Below are positions 1 through 10,915 of a DNA stretch of 64,000 nt, piece after piece. Source of the DNA: Solihabitans fulvus (lineage in GTDB: Bacteria > Actinomycetota > Actinomycetes > Mycobacteriales > Pseudonocardiaceae); the NCBI RefSeq assembly GCF_008386585.1, contig NZ_VUOB01000010.1:124001-188000 (forward strand), given 5' to 3'. The notes beneath the pieces were generated by a model that was not told the origin of the DNA, did not search any database, and saw only the letters and a list, made by a program, of their open reading frames with translations. Made by a program: the position numbers and the translations under genes. Numbering within the stretch: position 1 is the first letter of the stretch; each line of letters opens with the position of its first letter.

Positions 1-1824
<1,824 letters not shown>

Positions 1825-1962
1825 CACCCGTTCCGGGGTCCATCCACTACCGGACTGCGCCGTCTCTACCCGCTCCGCCGCCTGTCGAGTCTCCGCGAAG
1901 GTTTCCCGACAGCCGGCTTTCGAGGGTGTCAGCTCGCGTTGTGCGGACGACTCGCCTGCCGC

Positions 1963-2958
1963 CTACTTGGAGCCGGTCGAGCCCGCCGGTGCGGTGCCGG
2001 TGCCCGTGGCGCCCCCGCCGGCCGGGGCGTTCTGGGTGCCGTTCTGGGTGCCGCCGCCCGGCGTGTTGCCCAGGGTCGGGCCGGAGGACTCGCCGCGCGA
2101 CTGGCCGGTGCTGAACGTGCTGCTCAGGGTCGGCGGTGGCGGCGGGCTGCTCGGCACTGTGGTCGACGGCACGACGGAGGTCGGCGGGATCGTGGTCGTG
2201 ACGGCCGAGGTCGGCGGCTCGCTGCTCGGCGTCGCCGAGGACTGCGGCACGGTGGTCGACGAGACCGGGACCGACGAGCTGACCTGCGTGCTCGGCACGG
2301 CCGAGGTCGTGCCGGTGAGCTGCTGGACGAGCTCCTCGTGCCGGTGCGCCAGGTCGGCCTTGCCCTCGTCGCTGGCCACGGCGGGCAGCGACGCGCTCGC
2401 CTTGTTGAGCGCGGTCTTGGCGTCGTCGAGGCGACCCTCGCGCAGCGCCATCTTGGCGCTGTCCAGGTCGGTGCGCACGGCGGCGGCTGCCTCGACCGAG
2501 CGGGCGTGGTCGGCGTAGAGCACCCTGGTCAGGCTCCACAGGGCGTCGCCGGGTTGGGCGTCCCGTGCGACCAGGCTCATGCCGGTGAACGCGATGACGA
2601 GCACGGCCGCGGCGGTCGCCAGCGGCACGAGCAGGCGGTGCCGGGGCGACAGCGGCTTGCTGGCCGCCTCGATGGTCGCCACCGCCGTGTCCACGTCGAC
2701 CAAGTCGGCGAAGGGAGTGCTGTCCACCTCGCGCCGCCAGGACAGCAACAGGGCGTTGAGCTGCTGGTCGGCCAGGGATCCGGTGATGTCCGGGTCCGCG
2801 CCGCCGAGCGTGTCGAGCAACGCGTCGTCGGCCTGGATCGCGGACAGGTCGTCCGGTCCGAGAGTCGGTTCGGTCAACGGGTCGTCCGACGTAAGCGCCG
2901 TGCCGCGATGTTCACCTGTCGCGTACTCCTCTTCACCGCTTTCGTGCCTGCCTGCCAC
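1963..2958 (-). CDS. rsdA: Anti-sigma-D factor RsdA-like membrane protein
   Basis: A 331-residue single-pass membrane protein, most likely the anti-sigma factor that holds SigD inactive. The cytoplasmic N-terminal part contains the short sigma-binding region around DLSAIQADDALLDTLG (residues 38-53). One membrane helix follows (about 108-128). The outer part has a charged helical stretch (AKMALREGRLDDAKTAL) and ends in a long Ser/Thr/Pro/Gly-rich tail. GTG at 2958 directly abuts the TGA of sigD, so the two are translationally linked, as expected for a sigma/anti-sigma pair. Release of SigD by regulated proteolysis is known for the M. tuberculosis homologue and is only inferred here. Confidence 0.85.
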   Translation of the reverse strand: MAGRHESGEEEYATGEHRGTALTSDDPLTEPTLGPDDLSAIQADDALLDTLGGADPDITGSLADQQLNALLLSWRREVDSTPFADLVDVDTAVATIEAASKPLSPRHRLLVPLATAAAVLVIAFTGMSLVARDAQPGDALWSLTRVLYADHARSVEAAAAVRTDLDSAKMALREGRLDDAKTALNKASASLPAVASDEGKADLAHRHEELVQQLTGTTSAVPSTQVSSSVPVSSTTVPQSSATPSSEPPTSAVTTTIPPTSVVPSTTVPSSPPPPPTLSSTFSTGQSRGESSGPTLGNTPGGGTQNGTQNAPAGGGATGTGTAPAGSTGSK

Positions 2959-3531
2959 TCAGAACACCTCCTCCGGCTCCAGGGTCCTGCGGAGCCGAGT
3001 CAGCGCACGGTGCTGCGCGACGCGCACAGCACCGGGAGTCGACCCAACTGCGTCAGCGGTCTCCTCGGCTGACAGCCCGACGACCACTCTCAACAACAGA
3101 ATCTCGCGCTGCTTGTCCGGGAGCACCCGCAGCAGCCGCGCCATCCGTTCGGACAGCTCGGCCTGCATGGCCCGCTGCTCGGGACCGGCGTCGAGGACCG
3201 GGGCGTCCGGCACCTCCGGCACCGGCTCGGATCGGTTCCGCGCCGCCGAGCGATGCGCGTCGGCGACCTTGTGCGCCGCGATGCCGTAGACGAATGCCAG
3301 GAACGGCCGGCCCTGGTCGCGGTAGCTAGGCAACGCCGTCAGCACCGCGAGACACACCTCCTGAGCCACGTCGTCCGCCGAAGCAAAGGACCGCTCCTGC
3401 CGGCCAACCCTGGCCCGGCAGTAGCGCACCACCAAGGGACGGATCAGCGCGAGAAGACGCGCGACCGACGGGCGATCGCCTTGGACAGCGTTGCCCACCT
3501 CGGCGTCCAGTCCGTCCCCCAAGTTCGTCAT
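2959..3531 (-). CDS. sigD: ECF-type RNA polymerase sigma factor SigD
   Basis: A sigma-70 family ECF factor of 190 residues from ATG 3531 (MTNLGDGLDAEVG). The frame stays open to 3633, but the extra 34 residues look unlike the family. Region 2 contains IRPLVVRYCRARVG and SADDVAQEVCLAVLTALPSY; region 4 contains LPDKQREILLLRVVVGLS followed by the helix-turn-helix ETADAVGSTPGAVRVAQHRAL. The protein directs RNA polymerase to a stress or stationary-phase regulon and is expected to be bound by the RsdA product encoded next to it. The guaB-rsdA-sigD order matches the mycobacterial sigD locus. Confidence 0.93.
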   Translation of the reverse strand: MTNLGDGLDAEVGNAVQGDRPSVARLLALIRPLVVRYCRARVGRQERSFASADDVAQEVCLAVLTALPSYRDQGRPFLAFVYGIAAHKVADAHRSAARNRSEPVPEVPDAPVLDAGPEQRAMQAELSERMARLLRVLPDKQREILLLRVVVGLSAEETADAVGSTPGAVRVAQHRALTRLRRTLEPEEVF

Positions 3532-3701
3532 CGCAGACAACAGCCCTGGTGTTACGTGCGGCCGTACCGCCGTCCGACGATACGAGCGGTACAGGACACT
3601 CGTACCGGTGGCGTTCACCGTACCGGTCAGCACGAACGCTCCTCAGAGGTGGCCTGAGCCACCTGATGCACACAGAGTGTTGCCTGATGGCGCAACCAAG
3701 T

Positions 3702-3730
3702 CCAGCCCGGCGACGAGGTCACCGGGCTGG
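3702..3730 (-). terminator. Stem-loop downstream of the BldM-like gene
   Basis: A perfect 9-bp GC-rich stem (CCAGCCCGG at 3702-3710 with CCGGGCTGG at 3722-3730) and an 11-base loop lie 55 bases after the stop of the response regulator. There is no clear T-tract, which is usual for actinomycete terminators. It would end that transcript before sigD. Confidence 0.55.
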
Positions 3731-3784
3731 GCGAGGGCTTGGTTTCGTTCTGTCAGGACGCTTGCGCCCGGCAGAAATGCGCGA

Positions 3785-4381
3785 TCAGGACACCAGACCA
3801 CGGCGGAAACCGTGGGCCACTGCCTGGGCGCGGTCCCGGACGCCGAGCTTCCGGAACAACCTGCGTGCGTGTGTCTTGACGGTGTCCTCGGACAGATAGA
3901 GTTCGCGCCCGATCTGTCCGTTGCTCTTGCCCTGGCTCATGCCGCGGAGCACCTGGAGTTCGCGCTCGGTGAGCTGAACCCCCGGGTCCGACGGCTGGCG
4001 GGGCGCCGGCACCGAGGTGCTGGCCAGAGTGTGAGCGAGGGCGGCGACCAGCTCGGGACGCGAGGCGTCCCAGCGCAGGTAGCCGCGGGCACCGCCGGCA
4101 ATGGCGGCCGCGATACTGCCGGCGTCGTCGGGGGCGCCGAACACGATCACGTTCGCCTGCGGATTGGCCGACACGAGCCGTCGCGTCGCTTCCACACCGG
4201 TCGGTACGGCGCGCTGGGTTCCTACCAGTACGACGTCGACTGGCTGCCGGGAAAAGCGAGCCAACAACTCGTCACCGTGCGCTACGCAGTCGATGCGACT
4301 CACCCCGGGGACAGCCGACATCACACGGGTGAGACCCTCCCGCACGCTGCGCCGGTCATCGCAAATCAGGACCGTCGTCAC
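3785..4381 (-). CDS. BldM-like response regulator with a degenerate receiver
   Basis: A 198-residue orphan response regulator: receiver domain (about 1-115) and LuxR/NarL-type helix-turn-helix (about 133-195, LTERELQVLRGMSQGKSN and LYLSEDTVKTHARRLFRKLG). The C-terminal half closely resembles Streptomyces BldM, a developmental regulator. The receiver keeps the acidic pocket DD at residues 8-9, but the phosphoryl-acceptor position (about residue 54, in VDVVLVGTQRAV) is glycine instead of aspartate. Activity is therefore probably not controlled by phosphorylation. No sensor kinase gene is nearby. It lies between sigD and an unknown gene, in the sigD-whiB3 interval. The BldM relationship is from remembered sequence; orthology is likely but not proven. 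Confidence 0.85.
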   Translation of the reverse strand: MTTVLICDDRRSVREGLTRVMSAVPGVSRIDCVAHGDELLARFSRQPVDVVLVGTQRAVPTGVEATRRLVSANPQANVIVFGAPDDAGSIAAAIAGGARGYLRWDASRPELVAALAHTLASTSVPAPRQPSDPGVQLTERELQVLRGMSQGKSNGQIGRELYLSEDTVKTHARRLFRKLGVRDRAQAVAHGFRRGLVS

Positions 4382-4461
4382 GGGGACTCCTTCCTGCAGC
4401 CGAGTGACGTTTCACTTCCCCTATCGGACGCTGGGGTGCCAACCTTGACACGATCCGGTGC

Positions 4462-5478
4462 TTAATCCGTCAAGAACTTCGTTCGGGGGTCTGCGTTCGG
4501 GGGGTCCCCGGAACGGAGCAGCGTCGTGGGCATCCAGGGCGAGGCCGACGCGAGGCGCCGCCCGTGCGCGTCTGCTCTCCGTAACACGCAGGTGAGAGCC
4601 CCTGTCGCCCGGTCGAGAGCGTCGCTTACCCCGGTCGGGTCATAAGCGTTAAGGACTAGACCACTTGGCCAGACAAGGGGCGGTAGGACCTGAGTGTGAC
4701 TTAGGACACACTTGAGCAACCGAGCGGCGCGATCCCGTCCCGCGGGCGTCCCCGCGACGGCGAGCGCGGTGCCGAGCACGAGGTCCGACTTCAGCGAGTG
4801 CCGCACCGCGCCGGCCGCCCGCGCCACCCCGGCCGCCGCCTCCGCGGGAGCCACCGCGCGGTCCGCCCGGCCAGCGGCCAACTCGATCTCCGCCGTCACC
4901 CAGCCGATCCTGACCTCGGCCCGCCAGCCGACGGCCGGCCCGCGAGCCCTGGCCAGCAGCCTTCGCGCCTCGGCCAGCCTGCCGAGGCCGAGCGCGTCGG
5001 CCGCGAGCCCGAGCAGGGCATCCACCAGCGCACCCCGCCCGTCGACACCGTCCAGATCGACGCTGTCCGGATTGACGCTGTCCCAATCGGTGCTGTCCGG
5101 ATCGACGCTGTCCGGATCGGTGGCCTGGTCGGAGCCGGGCAGCACCGCGAGGCGGCCGAGTGCTGCGGCGTCGCGCCGCCTGGCGGCCGCGTGCCCGCCG
5201 AGCTGCCGGTGGTGCGAGGCGAGGGCGCTGCCGGCCAACGCGGCCAGCACCGGATCGGCGTGCCGGGTCAGCGGGTCGAGCAGCGCGGCCGCGGCGGCGT
5301 AGCGCCCCTGGCCGCCCAGCACCACGGCGGCCAGCCAGCGCTGCCGGGCCGAGCCCGTCGCGGCCGCCGACCACACCTCGGCCGCCGGCAGGTCCCCGAA
5401 CGCGGCACGACGCAACCACGCGTCTGAGGCGTCGGATTCGGCGGAGCCGGGTTCGGCGCGCGATTCTCGACCAGTCAC
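4462..5478 (-). CDS. Alanine-rich hypothetical protein with tandem DSVxP repeats
   Basis: I do not recognise a defined family. The 338-residue protein starts at GTG 5478, preceded by GGTGGG. It lies 14 bases after the MerR gene's stop, so the two are probably cotranscribed. The sequence is rich in Ala, Leu and Arg with helical repeats (AAEVWSAAATGSARQRWLAA, then LAEARRLLARARGPAVGWRA), suggesting a TPR-like solenoid. Residues 115-140 are an acidic linker of five-residue repeats (PDSVDPDSTDWDSVNPDSVD) encoded by 15-bp DNA repeats. There is no signal peptide. Its place between sigD and whiB3 matches a conserved hypothetical gene in mycobacteria. Its function is unknown. Confidence 0.75.
   Translation of the reverse strand: MTGRESRAEPGSAESDASDAWLRRAAFGDLPAAEVWSAAATGSARQRWLAAVVLGGQGRYAAAAALLDPLTRHADPVLAALAGSALASHHRQLGGHAAARRRDAAALGRLAVLPGSDQATDPDSVDPDSTDWDSVNPDSVDLDGVDGRGALVDALLGLAADALGLGRLAEARRLLARARGPAVGWRAEVRIGWVTAEIELAAGRADRAVAPAEAAAGVARAAGAVRHSLKSDLVLGTALAVAGTPAGRDRAARLLKCVLSHTQVLPPLVWPSGLVLNAYDPTGVSDALDRATGALTCVLRRADAHGRRLASASPWMPTTLLRSGDPPNADPRTKFLTD
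5056..5125. repeat. 15-bp in-frame tandem repeats
   Basis: About four copies of a 15-bp unit related to GTCCGGATCGACGCT lie inside the 338-residue hypothetical gene. They encode repeats of the type D-S-V/T-D/N-P. The unit length is a multiple of three, so copy-number change keeps the frame. Units differ at one to three positions. Confidence 0.7.
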
Positions 5479-5492
5479 CCCACCAGCGTGCG

Positions 5493-6695
5493 CTACGCCG
5501 GATCCACGGCCGCGACGGCCCGCTCGATCAGCTCGACACCCGCCGCGATGGCGTCGATCCGTTCGACCGAGGCCGGCACCACGCAGCGCTGCCAGCCGGG
5601 GCCGCCGACGTACACCCGCAGCTGCTGCCGCGTCCTCGGCAGCACGTCGAACACCATCGGGTCGGCGTAGCGCGGCACGTCCGCCCACACCACGACCGCG
5701 GCGGGCGCGGTCCGGCGCACCGCGGCGACCAGCGCCTCGAACGGCAGCGCCGCGCCCAACTGCCTGACCCCGATGCCCCGGCCCGCCAGCGCGGCGGACA
5801 GCGGATACAGCGGCAGGTTCTGCCGCTCGCCCGGCATGCAGGCGAGCAGCACCGGGCGCGGGTTGCGCGGCGCGGACACGATCGGCGTCACTCGGACCAT
5901 CGCGGCCAGCACGCACTCCCGCAGCAGCTGCTCGATCTCCAGGCCCGACCCGGAGTGCTCCCACCGCGCGGAGATCGCCTGCCGCACCGGCGCGATCACC
6001 GCGGTCCAGGTGGCCAGGACGCCCCGCTCGGCCAGCGAGTCGGCCAGCAGGTGCTGCGCCGCAGCGGAGTCCATCGCCAGGACCGCCCTGCCGAACCCCC
6101 TGGCCAGCCTGCTGGCGTCCGGCATCCGCAGCCCGCGCCCGCCGACGGCTGCCGCGCTCGGCTCGAACTCGCCGCCCGCCAGCAGCGGGAGGCCCGTCGC
6201 GCCGTGCGCCGACGGGCCGGTCGACGGGCCGAACGCGGATGTGCCTGGGTCGGCGGCCGGCTGGCGCGCCTGCCCGCCGGCGGGACCACGCGGCTGCGGC
6301 GAGGTCTCCGAGGTCGTCGAGGTCTCGGCTAGCTCGCCGACGAGCGAGCCGACCAGCGTCGGCACCGCGCGCGGCGCCGGTCCCGGCACGGTGAGCGCGT
6401 ACCTGGCCGCCTCGGCGGGCGAGGCACCGCGCAGCAGGGCCCGCTGCATCAGCTCCAACCTGGCGATATCCCTCGGCCCGTAGCGCCGGTGCCGCCCGAT
6501 CGTGTGATCACTGGGGCCGAGGCCGTACCGGCGATCCCAGGTGCGAAGTGTGGCGGGCGCCACACCGAGCCTGCGGGCGACCGCGGCGACGGACAGCCTC
6601 GGCTCACCGTCGTCCGCCGCGGCATCGTCGCTGGTGAGAGCCGAAGTCGGGGACGCGTGACTACCGGCCGAGGTCGGTTCCGGTCGCGTCATCAC
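5493..6695 (-). CDS. MerR-family regulator with B12-binding-like domain
   Basis: A 400-residue transcription regulator. The N-terminal MerR winged helix (about 33-100) reads LSVAAVARRLGVAPATLRTWDRRYG, then GRHRRYGPRDIARLELMQRALLRGASPAEAARYAL. A Pro/Ser/Gly-rich linker (about 125-190) leads to a helical domain and a Rossmann-like C-terminus arranged like CarH/LitR photoreceptors. The expected cobalamin ligands are changed: the EH after the tryptophan is EQ (W-x9-EQ), and the usual E/D-x-H-x-x-G is ERQNLP. B12 binding, and so light sensing, is doubtful. The gene is upstream of the alanine-rich hypothetical gene and divergent from whiB3. Confidence 0.85.
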   Translation of the reverse strand: MMTRPEPTSAGSHASPTSALTSDDAAADDGEPRLSVAAVARRLGVAPATLRTWDRRYGLGPSDHTIGRHRRYGPRDIARLELMQRALLRGASPAEAARYALTVPGPAPRAVPTLVGSLVGELAETSTTSETSPQPRGPAGGQARQPAADPGTSAFGPSTGPSAHGATGLPLLAGGEFEPSAAAVGGRGLRMPDASRLARGFGRAVLAMDSAAAQHLLADSLAERGVLATWTAVIAPVRQAISARWEHSGSGLEIEQLLRECVLAAMVRVTPIVSAPRNPRPVLLACMPGERQNLPLYPLSAALAGRGIGVRQLGAALPFEALVAAVRRTAPAAVVVWADVPRYADPMVFDVLPRTRQQLRVYVGGPGWQRCVVPASVERIDAIAAGVELIERAVAAVDPA

Positions 6696-6807
6696 GGGGA
6701 CATGGTCCGGTCACCTCTTCCGTGCGGCAACTCCGACCCCGCTGCGTACACAAACGACGCAATACCGACCCATCGGCTGAATTGACCAACTTCTAGCCGT
6801 CAGCCTC

Positions 6808-6836
6808 TTGAACAAGTATTGGCGCGGTTCTACGGT
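6808..6836 (+). promoter_or_regulatory. Candidate sigma-A-type promoter of whiB3
   Basis: TTGAAC (6808-6813), a 17-base spacer and TACGGT (6831-6836) match the -35/-10 pattern of the main vegetative sigma factor. The predicted start is about 60 bases before the whiB3 ATG, leaving room for the GAGGAGG ribosome-binding site at 6885-6891. Confidence 0.55.
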
Positions 6837-6900
6837 GGATCATCGTTAAGCCAAATGGAGCAACCCACTTCGGTGGTCCACCCTGAGGAGGCGTTCTCGA

Positions 6901-7203
6901 TGGCAGACACCCGGAGGCTCCCCGGTCCCAACGCGGATGTGTGGGACTGGCAGATGCAAGGCTCCTGCCGGGGCATGGACAGTGCGTTCTTCTTCCACCC
7001 GGACGGAGAACGCGGCCCCGCGCGGGCCAGGCGGGAGGCTCGCGCCAAGGCCGTGTGCCTGGCCTGCCCGGTCCTGGAGATGTGCCGCCGCCACGCGCTT
7101 GCGGTGCAGGAGCCGTACGGCATCTGGGGTGGGCTGTCGGAGTCGGAACGTGACTCGATCATCAAGTCCCGCAAGCGACAGCTCGTCCTGGCCACCACCT
7201 GAT
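6901..7203 (+). CDS. whiB3: WhiB-family iron-sulfur regulator, WhiB3 type
   Basis: A 100-residue WhiB protein, expected to bind a [4Fe-4S] cluster and the principal sigma factor and to control redox and developmental genes. Four cysteines occur in the family pattern: GSCRG, then AVCLACPVLEMC. The turn motif GIWGGLSE follows, with a basic C-terminus KSRKRQ. The N-terminus RLPGPNADVWDWQMQGSCRGMDS is very close to mycobacterial WhiB3 and Streptomyces WhiD as I remember them. I chose ATG 6901 because GAGGAGG sits 9 bases upstream; an in-frame ATG at 6855 lacks such a site. The gene is monocistronic and divergent from the MerR gene. Confidence 0.93.
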
Positions 7204-7385
7204 CACCGGTGTCGCGGGCTCTTGGGAGGCCCCGGGGCCCGCGACACGCACGTCATCCTGAGGTCGCACGTCTCGCCGCAGGCGCTGCGCCCTGAGCAGG
7301 ACATCGGGACCACCCTCGCGACCGAGGCGAGATGACATCGCGGCTGCCTACCGTGGTTCTCGTCGCCAAGGGGTGGGAGGAAAAC

Positions 7386-7640
7386 GTGGTCAGCACACAG
7401 CTCGCGTCATCGCAGGTCGCACAGGTCTTCACGGGAACCGCGACCGTCGGCCTCGCGCTGATCGGCCTCTCCTACGTGCTGCTCGTGGTCGCCGCGCTGG
7501 TGAGCGTGCTGCGGTCCCGGCTCGACGGCGGCATGAAGGCCGTGTGGGTGCTGCTGGTGTGGCTCGCGCCGTTCGTCGGCAGCATCGCCTGGTTCCTGGT
7601 CGGTCGGCGCTCGGCCGCGCCGCACCGACACGCGCTCTGA
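7386..7640 (+). CDS. Small membrane protein with PLDc_N-type domain
   Basis: An 84-residue protein with two predicted membrane helices (about 18-44 and 52-73) and the pattern LDGGMKAVWVLLVWLAPFVGSIAWFLVGRR. This matches the short phospholipase D N-terminal (PLDc_N) domain found alone in many actinobacterial membrane proteins. It lacks the catalytic HKD motif, so it is not itself a lipase. GTG 7386 follows a strong GGGAGGAAAAC site, better than the TTG/ATG-like starts further upstream. The role is unknown. The gene stands alone after whiB3 and ends at a bidirectional terminator. Confidence 0.75.
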   Translation: MVSTQLASSQVAQVFTGTATVGLALIGLSYVLLVVAALVSVLRSRLDGGMKAVWVLLVWLAPFVGSIAWFLVGRRSAAPHRHAL

Positions 7641-7678
7641 CCCGGCGCACCGACAACGGCCAGACGCACCGACAGCGC

Positions 7679-7711
7679 GAAGGGGCGGCACCCACCGGGT
7701 GCCGCCCCTTC
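7679..7711. terminator. Bidirectional terminator between PLDc_N gene and groEL1
   Basis: A perfect 14-bp stem (AAGGGGCGGCACCC with its complement) and a 3-base loop are followed by CGTCTTCGTC. It sits between two converging genes and can terminate both. Confidence 0.85.
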
Positions 7712-7752
7712 GTCTTCGTCGTTCAGTCGCTCACGCGGTCCAGCTCAGGCGA

Positions 7753-9402
<1,650 letters not shown>

Positions 9403-9455
9403 TCATGCCGGCCGTCGGCGGATGTTCGCGCGCAGGCCGGTTCAGATACGGAGAA

Positions 9456-9490
9456 CGCCCCGGAGGCCCCGGGATGGGGCCGCCGGGGCG
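9456..9490 (-). promoter_or_regulatory. Strong hairpin between groES and groEL1
   Basis: CGCCCCGG (9456-9463) pairs with CCGGGGCG (9483-9490), and inside it GGCCCC (9465-9470) pairs with GGGGCC (9476-9481). The structure lies in the groES-groEL1 intercistronic region of the shared transcript. It could act as a partial terminator or RNA-processing barrier that sets the groES:groEL1 ratio. That role is inferred. Confidence 0.5.
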
Positions 9491-9513
9491 CCTGGCGTCA
9501 GGTCAGCCGGACG

Positions 9514-9807
9514 TCAGTTGATGACGGCCAGCACGTCGCGCGCGGAGAGGATCAGGTACTCCTCGCCGTTGTACTTGACCTCGGTGCCGCCGTACTTGGA
9601 GTAGATGACGACATCGCCAACCGCAACGTCCACGGGGACGCGGTTGCCCTTGTCGTCGATCCGGCCCGGACCAACAGCCAGGACCTTGCCCTCCTGGGGC
9701 TTCTCCTTGGCGGTGTCCGGGATGACGATGCCGGACGCAGTCGTCGTCTCGGCCTCGTTGGCCTGGACGAGGATCTTGTCCTCGAGCGGCTTGATGTTCA
9801 CGCTCAC
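9514..9807 (-). CDS. groES: 10 kDa co-chaperonin GroES
   Basis: A 97-residue GroES that caps the GroEL ring. The sequence begins [38 protein letters not shown], which contains the mobile loop (about residues 18-34), and ends [18 protein letters not shown] 9807 has GGAGGT seven bases upstream and gives the standard length. It is first in the operon with groEL1 and has a CIRCE operator about 100 bases upstream, so HrcA repression with heat induction is expected. Confidence 0.97.
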   Translation of the reverse strand: MSVNIKPLEDKILVQANEAETTTASGIVIPDTAKEKPQEGKVLAVGPGRIDDKGNRVPVDVAVGDVVIYSKYGGTEVKYNGEEYLILSARDVLAVIN

Positions 9808-9906
9808 CGGTGTGACCTCCACGGGTCGTCGAAAGCGTTGGCAGGTACCTACGGCGCCTGCCACCCCGCCGTCGCGGGAGCCGGGGCGGTGTCTGGTGCC
9901 GTGCGA

Positions 9907-9933
9907 TTAGCACTCTACCCATACGAGTGCCAG
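9907..9933. promoter_or_regulatory. CIRCE operator (HrcA site)
   Basis: TTAGCACTC, nine bases, then GAGTGCCAG. The left arm and spacer length equal the consensus and the right arm differs at two positions from GAGTGCTAA. It lies upstream of groES, where HrcA would bind to repress the operon until heat stress. Confidence 0.92.
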
Positions 9934-9959
9934 GCATTCAACGAGGGTGGTCATCGCCA

Positions 9960-10547
9960 CTATGGACGGCGCTGACGGACCAGGTCAGCAGGGTCGACGA
10001 CCACCGGGAACGGGCGCTCGATCTCGGCCCGTTCGCCAGCCGGCGCCGTGAGCGTGTGGACGTATTGGCCCCGGCGGAGTTCGGAGACGATCAACCGCAG
10101 GGTCTTCTCCAGCTCCAGTCGCCAGTATGAGGCGATCCCAGCCGATGCGTAGAGCCGAGGTTTGATCACTCGGTCCTGCGACCGACTGTTCAGAGCGACG
10201 ATCTCAACCACTGCCAGGACCATCTCCGGCTGACAGCGAGGCGGGTTGCTGTCCGAGTACTCGCCGTCCACGACGACGATGTCGGGCGTGGTGAGCAGGC
10301 CACCCGGAATCTCGACGTTGACCGCTGCCAGGACCTCCACACTCGCGCCGACCGAGGTGGCAGCGGTCTGGAGCAGGTTCGCCAGGTTCCGCGATGCCCG
10401 CTGATGAACGACGGTTCCTGGCGCGGGGCTCACCGTCAGGATGCCAGGGAAAAGGATCTCGTATCGAGTGTGATTCCCGTGATCTTCGAGAGCCTCGACG
10501 TCCTCGATCGTCCACGGCCCAGTGTGCGCACCAATCGCGGTCCTCAT
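9960..10547 (-). CDS. Uma2 family (DUF820) restriction-endonuclease-like protein
   Basis: A 195-residue protein with the Uma2/DUF820 pattern: N-terminal WTIEDVEALEDHGNHTRYEI, central TTPDIVVVDGEYSDS, then VEIVALNSRSQDRVIKPRLYASAGIASYWRLE. The PD...E-x-V...K arrangement is that of PD-(D/E)XK-fold nucleases. Activity in this family is poorly characterised; the proteins are abundant in actinobacteria and cyanobacteria. ATG 10547 gives the typical N-terminus; the frame extends upstream without homology-like sequence. The gene follows DUF397 and XRE genes on the same strand and precedes the groES promoter region. Confidence 0.8.
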   Translation of the reverse strand: MRTAIGAHTGPWTIEDVEALEDHGNHTRYEILFPGILTVSPAPGTVVHQRASRNLANLLQTAATSVGASVEVLAAVNVEIPGGLLTTPDIVVVDGEYSDSNPPRCQPEMVLAVVEIVALNSRSQDRVIKPRLYASAGIASYWRLELEKTLRLIVSELRRGQYVHTLTAPAGERAEIERPFPVVVDPADLVRQRRP

Positions 10548-10696
10548 CACGCCCTCTCGTCGCGACTGTGGCCGACACCGACCCGGCCATGCCACGCAGC
10601 ATGGCGGCGGCACAACAGTGCACGTCAAGCATGAAACGGACCGTTCACGGCATCGAGTGACCTCGGATCACCCGAGGAGAAGGAATCGCGCCCGGT

Positions 10697-10903
10697 TCAG
10701 CCGAGGTCGAAGGAGCCGGCCTTGCCGGAGGCGAGGAAGGCGGTCCAGCCGCGCTCGGGGAAGACCAACGCCGGACCATCGGCGTTCTTGGAGTCGCGCA
10801 CCCCGACCCGGGTGCCTGCGAAGCCGATCTCCACGCAGTTACCGCCGTCCTGACCGCTGCGACTGCTCTTGCGCCAGACGATGTTGGAGAGGTTCTGGGA
10901 CAC
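10697..10903 (-). CDS. DUF397 domain protein
   Basis: A 68-residue DUF397 protein: W-R-K-S-S-R-S-G near the start, GGNCVEIGFAG, then GVRDSKNADGPALVFPERGWTAFLA. Such small proteins are encoded beside XRE/DUF5753 regulators in actinomycetes, often as pairs that control development or antibiotic production and behave like toxin-antitoxin modules. It begins 12 bases after the XRE gene ends, so they form an operon. The pairing is visible here; the function is from family knowledge only. Confidence 0.88.
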   Translation of the reverse strand: MSQNLSNIVWRKSSRSGQDGGNCVEIGFAGTRVGVRDSKNADGPALVFPERGWTAFLASGKAGSFDLG

Positions 10904-10915
10904 GCGGTCCTCCTC

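Noticed and set aside
5056..5125. CRISPR array
   Set aside because: The repeats are contiguous 15-bp coding units without spacers, inside an open frame; no cas genes are present.
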